From: Bacteroidota bacterium
Lineage (GTDB): Bacteria; Bacteroidota; Bacteroidia; Chitinophagales; Chitinophagaceae
Direction: 5' to 3'
NCBI GenBank assembly: GCA_023429825.1
Contig: JAEZDC010000104.1
Span: forward strand, 1-33,753
DNA length: 33,753 nt
Under the pieces are notes generated by a model. The model saw only the letters and a program-made list of their open reading frames with translations. It did no database searches and was not told the DNA's origin. Below are positions 8,034-14,556 of this stretch, in pieces; position 1 is the first letter of the stretch, and each line of letters starts with the position of its first letter. The position numbers were made by a program, and so were the translations under genes.

Positions 8034-8609
8034 ATGATGGCTACAGCGGGTTCAGAAGAAAGAAGAAGATTGCACCCCCACAAGTTCACCATGTGGGTGG
8101 CTTTGGCAAGTATTGTGATGATGTTTGCCGGATTAACAAGTGCTTACATTGTTAAGCGCAACCAGGAGAATTTCCTGGCGATAGAAATGCCGCAGTTGTT
8201 CTGGTATTCGACATTAGTGATAGTGGTGAGCAGTATAATGATTCATTTGGCGATGAAGAGTTTCAGAGCGAGGGAGATGAGCCGTTACAGAACTTTTATC
8301 AGTATCACCGCTTTATTAGGTGGAGTTTTCATAGTGCTGCAATGGATAGCATTTCAGCAGCTGCAGGAAAAGGGCATACCCATCTTTGGAAGCGATAGTA
8401 ATGCCGCAGCTTCGTTCTTAGGCATCATTGCAGGATTGCATGGACTGCATGTGATTGGTGGGGTGATCGCTGTGATCGTAATGCTGATGAATGCATTCTT
8501 CAGCAACAGGAAAACATACAGCAGCACAGGTATTGAAATATTGAGTACGTACTGGCATTTTGTAGGCGGGCTTTGGATATACCTGTTCATTTTTTTGAAC
8601 TGGCTTTAA
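8034..8609 (+). CDS. Cytochrome c oxidase subunit III, first copy
   Basis: This short COX3-family protein (192 residues or slightly less) has five predicted helices. Helix blocks include FAGLTSAYIVKR near 33-44, GLHGLHVIGGVIAV in the middle and a C-terminal YWHFVGGLWIYLFIF, all typical of subunit III. GTG at 8031 is followed by ATG at 8034 and again at 8037; I take the first ATG. Subunit III surrounds subunit I and helps sustain proton uptake and oxygen access. A second, longer COX3 gene starts 44 bp downstream. The two share the HGxHV and YWHF signatures but little else, so this is an old duplication and not a frameshifted pair. Confidence 0.9.
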   Translation: MMATAGSEERRRLHPHKFTMWVALASIVMMFAGLTSAYIVKRNQENFLAIEMPQLFWYSTLVIVVSSIMIHLAMKSFRAREMSRYRTFISITALLGGVFIVLQWIAFQQLQEKGIPIFGSDSNAAASFLGIIAGLHGLHVIGGVIAVIVMLMNAFFSNRKTYSSTGIEILSTYWHFVGGLWIYLFIFLNWL

Positions 8610-8653
8610 TTTAGACGTATAAATTTGTGAAACAGAAACTTTATTAACCAAAC

Positions 8654-9328
8654 ATGGCAACAACAACTGTAACAACAGGAACCAAATGGTGGAGTGGTGG
8701 TAAAAGCCCCTTCAATGTAGAGTATGGTAAACTGATGATGTGGTATTTCCTGATGAGTGATGCTTTTACTTTCGGTGCATTCTTGATCGCTTATGGTACT
8801 ATCCGTTTTTCGGCTGATAGCTGGCCTGACCCTAACGAAGTTTTCCAAAGCTTCCCTGGATTGGGTAATGGCTTGCCGTTGGTGTTCGTGAGTTTGATGA
8901 CCTTCATTCTCATCATCAGTTCTGTAACAATGGTATTGGCTGTACATGCTGGTCATAGAGGTGATAAGGCAGGTGTAGTAAAATATCTGATCTGGACGAT
9001 CATTGGAGGTTTTGCTTTCTTAGGTTGCCAGGCATGGGAATGGACTCACTTGTATCATGAAGGTGCATGGTGGGGAAGAAATCCTTTTGTGAATGCTGAT
9101 GGTACTGTAGGTCACCAGGACTTTACCAATTTCTTTTTTACCATTACAGGTTTTCATGGTTTTCACGTATTTAGTGGAGTGGTCATCAACATTGTTATGC
9201 TGATCATGACCATGAATAATAAATTTGAGAAGCGTGGTCATTACCTGATGATTGAAAAGGCAGGTTTATACTGGCACTTTGTAGATCTTGTTTGGGTATT
9301 CGTATTTACTTGTTTTTATCTTATTTAA
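8654..9328 (+). CDS. Cytochrome c oxidase subunit III, second copy
   Basis: A COX3-family protein of 224 residues with about five to six helices. Conserved-looking parts are the N-terminal KLMMWYFLMSDAFTFGAF block (about 26-43), the loop WEWTHLYHEGAWWGRNPF (about 128-145), GFHGFHVFSGV near 165-176 and the C-terminal YWHFVDLVWVFVF. The ATG at 8654 follows the first subunit III gene by 44 bp and the subunit IV gene starts 17 bp after the stop, so the genes lie in one operon. This copy has the fuller length and the extended central loop and may be the structural subunit of the aa3 oxidase. The split of roles between the two copies cannot be read from sequence. Confidence 0.92.
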   Translation: MATTTVTTGTKWWSGGKSPFNVEYGKLMMWYFLMSDAFTFGAFLIAYGTIRFSADSWPDPNEVFQSFPGLGNGLPLVFVSLMTFILIISSVTMVLAVHAGHRGDKAGVVKYLIWTIIGGFAFLGCQAWEWTHLYHEGAWWGRNPFVNADGTVGHQDFTNFFFTITGFHGFHVFSGVVINIVMLIMTMNNKFEKRGHYLMIEKAGLYWHFVDLVWVFVFTCFYLI

Positions 9329-9345
9329 TCTTATAACTACAGAAT

Positions 9346-9804
9346 ATGGCAAATACAGCACACGGCGATGCGAATGCAGGGAAAAAAGAGATATGGAGAG
9401 TAACGATCATCCTTACCGTACTTACATTGGTGGAATTGGCTCTGGGTTTCTGGATGATAGGTATGGAAAGAGGCTTTTTGATGAATGCAATCAAAGGCGC
9501 CATCATCATCTTAATGATAGCAAAGGCATTTTACATTGTTTCTTATTTCATGCACCTGGGTCATGAGCTGAGAAATATGATCATGACCATTGTAGTTCCT
9601 TTGGCATTATTTATCTGGTTCATTATAGCTTTTTTATACGATGGTCATTCTTACTTGCAATTGAGAAAAACGTACGATCCTTTTTATAAAGAAGTGAGAA
9701 CAAAGCAAAAAGGTGTGGGCCATGAAAAAGCTGAGCATGGTGTGAAGAAAGAAGGCGCTGAGCATCCGCCAACACAAGGACCGGGACATGATGAGAAGAA
9801 ATAG
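9346..9804 (+). CDS. Cytochrome c oxidase subunit IV (prokaryotic type)
   Basis: A small accessory subunit of the oxidase with three membrane helices at about 15-40, 43-66 and 78-100, matching the prokaryotic COX4 family that packs against subunits I and III. The conserved-looking YFMHLGHE lies between helices 2 and 3. The final 30 residues or so (from GVGHEKAEHG) are rich in His, Lys, Glu and Gly and low in complexity; this tail is not part of the family core. It is the last gene before a strong terminator, closing the structural part of the operon. The family match is by topology, length and position. Confidence 0.85.
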   Translation: MANTAHGDANAGKKEIWRVTIILTVLTLVELALGFWMIGMERGFLMNAIKGAIIILMIAKAFYIVSYFMHLGHELRNMIMTIVVPLALFIWFIIAFLYDGHSYLQLRKTYDPFYKEVRTKQKGVGHEKAEHGVKKEGAEHPPTQGPGHDEKK

Positions 9805-9832
9805 TTTAATTAATATTTGATTTTATTTTATT

Positions 9833-9866
9833 CAAACGTTCCGACTTTTGCGGAACGTTTGTTTTT
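9833..9866 (+). terminator. Strong Rho-independent terminator after the subunit IV gene
   Basis: CAAACGTTCCG (9833-9843) and CGGAACGTTTG (9851-9861) form a perfect 11-bp stem with a 7-base loop, followed by TTTTT. It ends the act-cox transcript before sco. Confidence 0.92.
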
Positions 9867-9890
9867 ATACATACTCGTAAAGACCAAGAG

Positions 9891-10724
9891 ATGAAAAGGA
9901 GTGCTTTCTTAGGGTTACTGATCGCAATTTTAATTCCTGTAGCAAGTTATTTACTGGTAAAGTACTACGGTGAAAAAGCTGTGGTGATGCCACGTAAATA
10001 TTTTGTTGATGATGTAGTGCAGGATACTGTAAATGGAAAGATTGTGAATGATACCATCTGGCACCGGACCGCCAATTTCAAAATGGTAAATCAACTTGGC
10101 GACACCGTGAATCTGTACGATATCAAAGGCAGGATAATCGTTGCGAATTTCATCTTCACACATTGTGCCGGCATCTGCCCTGCAATGACGAGGAATATGA
10201 AGCAGGTGCAAACTTCCTTTGCCACTTATAAAGCCGGCAGAAGAACAATTGATTCATCTATTGTACATTTTCTTTCATTCACTATCGATCCTGAAAGAGA
10301 TAGCGCTAAGCAATTAAAATGGTTTGCAGATAAGTTCAATGTGAATCATGATAACTGGTGGTTTTTGAGAGGGAGCAAAGCAGAGTTGAATAAAGTTGCT
10401 TTTGAAGAATTTAAAGTAGATCAGTTCAATGATGAGCCTATAGACAGTTCTTTCATCCATACCAATAAGTTCGTCGTGCTGGATAAGAATTATGTAGTAA
10501 GAGGGTTTTATGATGGATTGGATACGGTCGCACTATCCAAGATGTCAAAGGACATTGGGTTGCTGATGCTGGAGAAAGATCATAAAGTGAAAAGTACGCT
10601 TTTCACTAAGATAATAGACCTTTCCTGGTTGTGGCTGATCGTAGTATTCTTAGTGATCATCTTTGTATTGTATATCACTAACCAAAGAAAGAAAACGGAA
10701 GTGGCTATTAAATCATCTAAGTAA
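9891..10724 (+). CDS. sco: SCO1/SenC copper chaperone for CuA
   Basis: A membrane-anchored thioredoxin-fold protein that delivers copper to, or reduces, the CuA site of CoxB. The copper ligands are all visible: Cys92 and Cys96 in HCAGICP and His190 in SFIHTNK. An N-terminal membrane anchor (about 5-25) and a second helix near the C-terminus (about 241-263), followed by a basic tail, place the Sco domain outside the membrane between them. The ATG at 9891 is 24 bp after the terminator. The leader CGTAAAGACCAAGAG shares TAAAGACCA with the stretch before coxA. The DUF420 gene follows 8 bp later. No Bacteroidota-type promoter was recognised in the short gap. Confidence 0.94.
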   Translation: MKRSAFLGLLIAILIPVASYLLVKYYGEKAVVMPRKYFVDDVVQDTVNGKIVNDTIWHRTANFKMVNQLGDTVNLYDIKGRIIVANFIFTHCAGICPAMTRNMKQVQTSFATYKAGRRTIDSSIVHFLSFTIDPERDSAKQLKWFADKFNVNHDNWWFLRGSKAELNKVAFEEFKVDQFNDEPIDSSFIHTNKFVVLDKNYVVRGFYDGLDTVALSKMSKDIGLLMLEKDHKVKSTLFTKIIDLSWLWLIVVFLVIIFVLYITNQRKKTEVAIKSSK

Positions 10725-10732
10725 TTCCTTAT

Positions 10733-11278
10733 ATGTTACCTGCCTCAATAAAAAAGAATGATAAACAAGCCAAATGGTTGATCGGTATTTTTTCGTTCGT
10801 GGTGTTTGGGGTGATCACAGTGTTAGGCAAAATGCCTAAGCTTGAAGTGGACCTGGGGTTTGATATTCACATTTTCGCTGCTATCAATGCTATTATCAAC
10901 TCTATCGTGGCAGTTTTATTGACCTGGGCTTACGTGGCGGTTCGTCAAAAGAAATATCTGCAACATAAGCGCATCATGCTATGGGCAATGTACCTCTCCA
11001 TTCTTTTTTTAATTAGTTATATCACCCATCACCTGCTGTCGGGTAACACTCCATTCGGCGGAACCGGGACGATCAGGTACGTTTATTTTTTTATACTCCT
11101 TACGCACATTTTTTTAGCAGCAATCATTCTGCCTTTCATTTTATTCACTGCTTATCGTGGATTAACCGGTGACTATGAAAAACATAAAAAGCTATCGATA
11201 TATACATGGCCGTTATGGTTGTACGTGGCTATCACAGGGCCTGTTGTATACTTAATGATAAGCCCGTATTACACTTAG
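10733..11278 (+). CDS. DUF420 / CtaM-like oxidase assembly membrane protein
   Basis: The 181-residue protein has five predicted membrane helices and several His residues in or near them (HIFAAINA, QHKRIM, ITHHLL, LTHIFLA, KHKKLS), the pattern of the DUF420 family. Family members include YozB of Bacillus and CtaM of Staphylococcus, the latter needed for maturation of haem A-containing oxidase (established knowledge). It follows sco by 8 bp, which supports a role in the same oxidase assembly. Its stop codon faces the asparaginase-like gene on the other strand, with only 4 bp between the two stops, so there is no room for a private terminator. Confidence 0.87.
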   Translation: MLPASIKKNDKQAKWLIGIFSFVVFGVITVLGKMPKLEVDLGFDIHIFAAINAIINSIVAVLLTWAYVAVRQKKYLQHKRIMLWAMYLSILFLISYITHHLLSGNTPFGGTGTIRYVYFFILLTHIFLAAIILPFILFTAYRGLTGDYEKHKKLSIYTWPLWLYVAITGPVVYLMISPYYT

Positions 11279-11282
11279 AGAT

Positions 11283-11771
11283 CTATTGCAATTCTTCAAA
11301 CTGGCCTGTTTCCCTGTTTTTTCTTACGTTATGTGCATGAAAGTATTTTCCATTCATCGCAACATATACACCAGGTGATAAAGCTTGTACAAAAGCCATA
11401 GCACTACCAAGATTGTATAACCCATCAGAACTACCAAATTTATAAGGGATCATTGCACCGGTAAGTACAACTGTTTTATTCTTTACTTTTTCAGCAAGGA
11501 GCCGTGCAGTTTCCGCCATTGTATCAGTTCCATGTGTAATGATGATGTATTCTTCTTTGCAGGTGAGGCAATGATCCGCAATGGATTCTCTATCGGCGTC
11601 CGTCATTTCCAGGCTATCTATCATCATCAAAGTAGTGATCTGTACATCAAGTCGGCAACGACCGAGCGTAAGCATTTCAGGCAAATGCGTGTCTTTAAAA
11701 AAAAGCTGGCCCGTGAGTTCATTGTATTCTTTATCGAAGGTTCCGCCTGTAACAAAAATTCGCATTGCCAT
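11283..11771 (-). CDS. Single-domain asparaginase-like protein
   Basis: The product matches only the N-terminal catalytic domain of L-asparaginases. Visible are TGGTFD with the nucleophile-type Thr and a nearby Tyr (DKEYN), THGTDTM with the second Thr-Asp pair, and TGAMIPYKFGSSDG with a Lys. At 161-163 residues it is about half the usual 320-350, and there is no C-terminal domain; the stop is clean and the frame intact. Two ATG codons, 11771 and 11765, fit the family N-terminus (MAMRIFVTGG). A longer TTG-initiated form would run back through a palindromic intergenic motif and is rejected. Short versions occur in Bacteroidota, so it may be a natural mini-family and not a relic. Substrate is unproven. 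Confidence 0.8.
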   Translation of the reverse strand: MAMRIFVTGGTFDKEYNELTGQLFFKDTHLPEMLTLGRCRLDVQITTLMMIDSLEMTDADRESIADHCLTCKEEYIIITHGTDTMAETARLLAEKVKNKTVVLTGAMIPYKFGSSDGLYNLGSAMAFVQALSPGVYVAMNGKYFHAHNVRKNRETGQFEELQ

Positions 11772-11819
11772 AAGGATATTATTAATAATGATACCAGCTA
11801 AAACTTCCAGGTCATCTAA

Positions 11820-11830
11820 GTTGCGTCGCA
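11820..11830 (-). repeat. Intergenic 11-mer TGCGACGCAAC, copy 2
   Basis: On the minus strand it reads ACAATTG-TGCGACGCAAC-TTAGATGAC, 49 bp upstream of the chosen asparaginase start. The ACAA before the core and GATGAC after it partly match the flanks of other copies. Confidence 0.55.
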
Positions 11831-11885
11831 CAATTGTACTGCAGATGCTTTGTGCAGCAAGCAATCATCACTACAAATCTATATT

Positions 11886-11914
11886 AAACAAAAATGCCAG
11901 CATCAACGCTGGCA
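11886..11914 (-). terminator. Terminator of mqnC
   Basis: Read on the minus strand, TGCCAGC, loop GTTGAT and GCTGGCA form a 7-bp stem (11895-11914) followed by TTTTTGTTT. It begins 18 bp after the mqnC stop. Confidence 0.85.
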
Positions 11915-11932
11915 CTACTATCTTAATGCGTA

Positions 11933-13057
11933 TTAATAATTGATCACCTGCTCCTGTATAGCTTCAGGCATTTCTCTCCATTCATATTGTTGATTACGAA
12001 GCTGCGGTTCAAAACCTGCTTCTCTTATGGCATCCTGCATACTCTTATATGTAAATCTGTGCGGTGCACCTGCGGCACTTACCACATTTTCTTCTATCAT
12101 GATGGAGCCAAAATCATTCGCACCTGAATGCAAGCAGATCTGTGCGGTTTGCTTTCCTACCGTAAGCCATGAAGCCTGTATGTTCTTAATATTTGGCAGC
12201 ATGATCCTGCTAATGGAGACCATCCTGATGTACTCTTCCGAGGTAACCATATTGTGCACGCCGCGTATCCTTGCTAAAAGCGTGTCTACATCCTGAAATG
12301 TCCATGCAATAAACGCAAGAAAACCTTTTGCATCTTCAGGCTTCTTCGCTTGAATTTCCCGTATCCTCGTTAAATGAATAAACCTTTCTTCCAACGTTTC
12401 CACATGACCAAACATCATAGTAGCGCTGGTTGTGATGTTAAGTTTATGTGCCTCGTGCATAATTGCCAGCCATTCATCTGCACCGCATTTACCTTTCGAA
12501 ATCAGACGACGCACCCTATCTACTAAAATTTCAGCTCCTGCTCCTGGTAAGGAATCCAATCCTGCTTCTTTCAAAGCTTTAAGTACTTCGTGATGTGAAG
12601 CCTTTTCAAGTTTACAAATATGAGCTACTTCCGGGGGGCCTAATGCATGTAATTTCAAATACGGATATTCCTGCTTAAGCTGGCGGAATGTTTTTGTATA
12701 AAAATCCAATCCCAATCCCGGGTGGTGTCCGCCTTGAAGAAGCAATTGATCGCCACCGTATTGAAAGGTCTCTTCAATTTTTCTTCTATAAGTAGGCATA
12801 TCGGTGATATAAGCCTCTGAATGTCCCGGTATCCTGTAAAAATTGCAGAATTTGCAATTGGCAATACACACGTTGGTAGTGTTAACATTGCGGTCTATCT
12901 GCCATGTAACTTTACCATGTGGAACCTGTTTTTTTCTCAATTCATCCGCTACATACATGAGGTCTGTAAGCGGTGCATGCTCAAAAAGAAAGATTCCTTC
13001 TTCAATGGAAAGATATTCAAATCGTGAAGCCTTTTGGTATAGATCAGCTAGTTGCAT
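11933..13057 (-). CDS. mqnC: Cyclic dehypoxanthinyl futalosine synthase, radical SAM
   Basis: A radical-SAM enzyme of the futalosine pathway to menaquinone, which cyclises dehypoxanthine futalosine. The 4Fe-4S ligands are Cys64, Cys68 and Cys71 in N-V-C-I-A-N-C-K-F-C-N-F-Y-R. Other MqnC-type blocks are LLLQGGHHPGLGLDFY near 104-119, SLPGAGAEIL, MMFGHVETLEERFIHL and FIAWTFQ. MqnE is the closest alternative, but the GGHHPGLGLDFY and WTFQ blocks fit MqnC better. Length of 374 is normal. The ATG at 13057 follows a TACCTTTG promoter element by 21 bp. Menaquinol made by this pathway would be the substrate of the complex III encoded upstream, though the two loci are separate transcripts. Confidence 0.92.
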   Translation of the reverse strand: MQLADLYQKASRFEYLSIEEGIFLFEHAPLTDLMYVADELRKKQVPHGKVTWQIDRNVNTTNVCIANCKFCNFYRIPGHSEAYITDMPTYRRKIEETFQYGGDQLLLQGGHHPGLGLDFYTKTFRQLKQEYPYLKLHALGPPEVAHICKLEKASHHEVLKALKEAGLDSLPGAGAEILVDRVRRLISKGKCGADEWLAIMHEAHKLNITTSATMMFGHVETLEERFIHLTRIREIQAKKPEDAKGFLAFIAWTFQDVDTLLARIRGVHNMVTSEEYIRMVSISRIMLPNIKNIQASWLTVGKQTAQICLHSGANDFGSIMIEENVVSAAGAPHRFTYKSMQDAIREAGFEPQLRNQQYEWREMPEAIQEQVINY

Positions 13058-13078
13058 CTATTATAATTTATCCGCTGG

Positions 13079-13086
13079 CAAAGGTA
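13079..13086 (-). promoter_or_regulatory. mqnC: Bacteroidota -7 element upstream of mqnC
   Basis: TACCTTTG on the minus strand matches TAnnTTTG and is followed by CC. The predicted transcript start lies about 15 nt before the ATG. No clear -33 TTG was found at the ideal distance. Confidence 0.6.
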
Positions 13087-13264
13087 TAGCGTTTCAATTG
13101 CCAAAACATGACAACGGTTATAAGGAAATGACAAAGTGTGCATCAAAACGATAGGCAATGTTGTCTCTATATTGGAGCTGAGTATAACTGATTAATCGTA
13201 TTTTAAGCCTATACTACAGAGTAGAAAAGCGCCACGCGTTTAGTAGCCTGCAAGCAAGATAACA

Positions 13265-14488
13265 ATGACACAACCAAAGCGAAATAGGATTGCCATAGCT
13301 TGCCTTATAAGTTGTGTGTTGTTTTTCATTCCTCCTGCTTCTTTTTCGCAAGAGGTTTTTGAACCCACTCCTGCAAAGCTCATTACCAAATTTAAATTCA
13401 AGATGCTTACAGGTGGAATAGTGATCCTGCAAGCATTTTTAAATGATTATAAAGATTCTTTGAATTTTATACTAGATACAGGAAGTGGTGGCATCTCGCT
13501 CGATTCAACAACCGTTGCTTATTACCAACTGAAAACCGTTACTACAGATAGAACGATAAGAGGAATTGCCGGGATCAAAACGGTTGATTTTACTAACGAT
13601 CACACTTTGCATTTGCCGGGTATATCCGTGCAAAATCTCGATTTTCATATAAATGATTATTACCTGCTTACTACTGTCTACGGATTCAAAATCGACGGCA
13701 TCATAGGCTATAGTTTTTTCAGACGATATATTGTTGCTCTCAATTACGATAATCATGAGATGGCTATCTATACTCCCGGATATTTTAAATATCCCAAAGG
13801 AGGCGTGTTATTAAAGCCGGCATTCAACACCATACCTACGCAAACTGCTGTAGTAAAAGATGCTACAACAGTAACGGGGAAGTTTTATTTCGATACGGGG
13901 GCTGGTCTTTGTTTTCTAATGAATGAAGACTTTGTGAAAGACAGTATGGTGTTGAACAAAAACAAAAGAATGGTGCTTACCCAGGCGGAAGGGTTAGGAG
14001 GCAAGGCGGAAATGCGTCTTACCGTTGTTAAGGAATTAAAAGTTGGCCCATACCGTTTCAGGAAAGTGCCTGCCTATGTCTTTAAAGATGAAAATAATGT
14101 CACGGCATATCCTTTTACGGGTGGGTTGATCGGAAATGATATTTTCCGGAGGTTCAATGTAGTTTTGAATTATCCTGACCAAGTGATTCACATTATTCCC
14201 AACGAGCATTTCAATGAAGCTTTTGACTATTCATATACAGGTCTTGGTATTTATTCAGAGAATGGTGAGATCGTTGTGGAAGACGTGATTAAACACTCTC
14301 CCGGTGAAAAAGCCGGCTTTTTACCGGGAGATAAAATACTTGCGATCAATAATAATTTCGGTTTGAATATACAGGTATACAAAGCAATGCTTCAAACCAC
14401 CGGGATATCTTTGAAGGTGTTGATTATGAGAGATGGAGTGCCGCAGATACTTAACCTTAGAGTTAGAAATATTCTGCGTAAAAAATAG
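13265..14488 (+). CDS. Secreted two-lobed aspartyl protease with C-terminal PDZ domain
   Basis: A signal peptide (about 1-29, ending SFSQ) leads into a duplicated retropepsin-like fold. Lobe 1 has FILDTGSGG (Asp71) and IIGYSFFRRYIVALNY (146-161). Lobe 2 has FYFDTGAGL (Asp210) and LIGNDIFRRFNVVLNY (288-303). The two DTG motifs and the repeated FRRxxVxLNY blocks show that both halves of the active site sit in one chain. A PDZ domain fills about 324-402 (HSPGEKAGFLPGDKILAIN). The likely site of action is the periplasm or cell surface, and targets are unknown. It stands alone: 207 bp upstream to mqnC on the other strand and 68 bp to the next gene. The ATG at 13265 gives a good signal peptide. Confidence 0.87.
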   Translation: MTQPKRNRIAIACLISCVLFFIPPASFSQEVFEPTPAKLITKFKFKMLTGGIVILQAFLNDYKDSLNFILDTGSGGISLDSTTVAYYQLKTVTTDRTIRGIAGIKTVDFTNDHTLHLPGISVQNLDFHINDYYLLTTVYGFKIDGIIGYSFFRRYIVALNYDNHEMAIYTPGYFKYPKGGVLLKPAFNTIPTQTAVVKDATTVTGKFYFDTGAGLCFLMNEDFVKDSMVLNKNKRMVLTQAEGLGGKAEMRLTVVKELKVGPYRFRKVPAYVFKDENNVTAYPFTGGLIGNDIFRRFNVVLNYPDQVIHIIPNEHFNEAFDYSYTGLGIYSENGEIVVEDVIKHSPGEKAGFLPGDKILAINNNFGLNIQVYKAMLQTTGISLKVLIMRDGVPQILNLRVRNILRKK

Positions 14489-14556
14489 ATTAAACTTTCA
14501 TATACAGGCATTTCGCAGCCGGCATCATCTAACTTCGCTTCCCTAATTTTTTACTA

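Noticed and set aside
11772..11864. TTG-initiated N-terminal extension of the asparaginase-like protein
   Set aside because: It would translate the TGCGACGCAAC repeat. The family N-terminus begins at the ATG at 11771 or 11765.
14525..14556. TAACTTCG as a -7 element for the endonuclease gene
   Set aside because: One mismatch to TAnnTTTG and no -33 TTG at the right distance.
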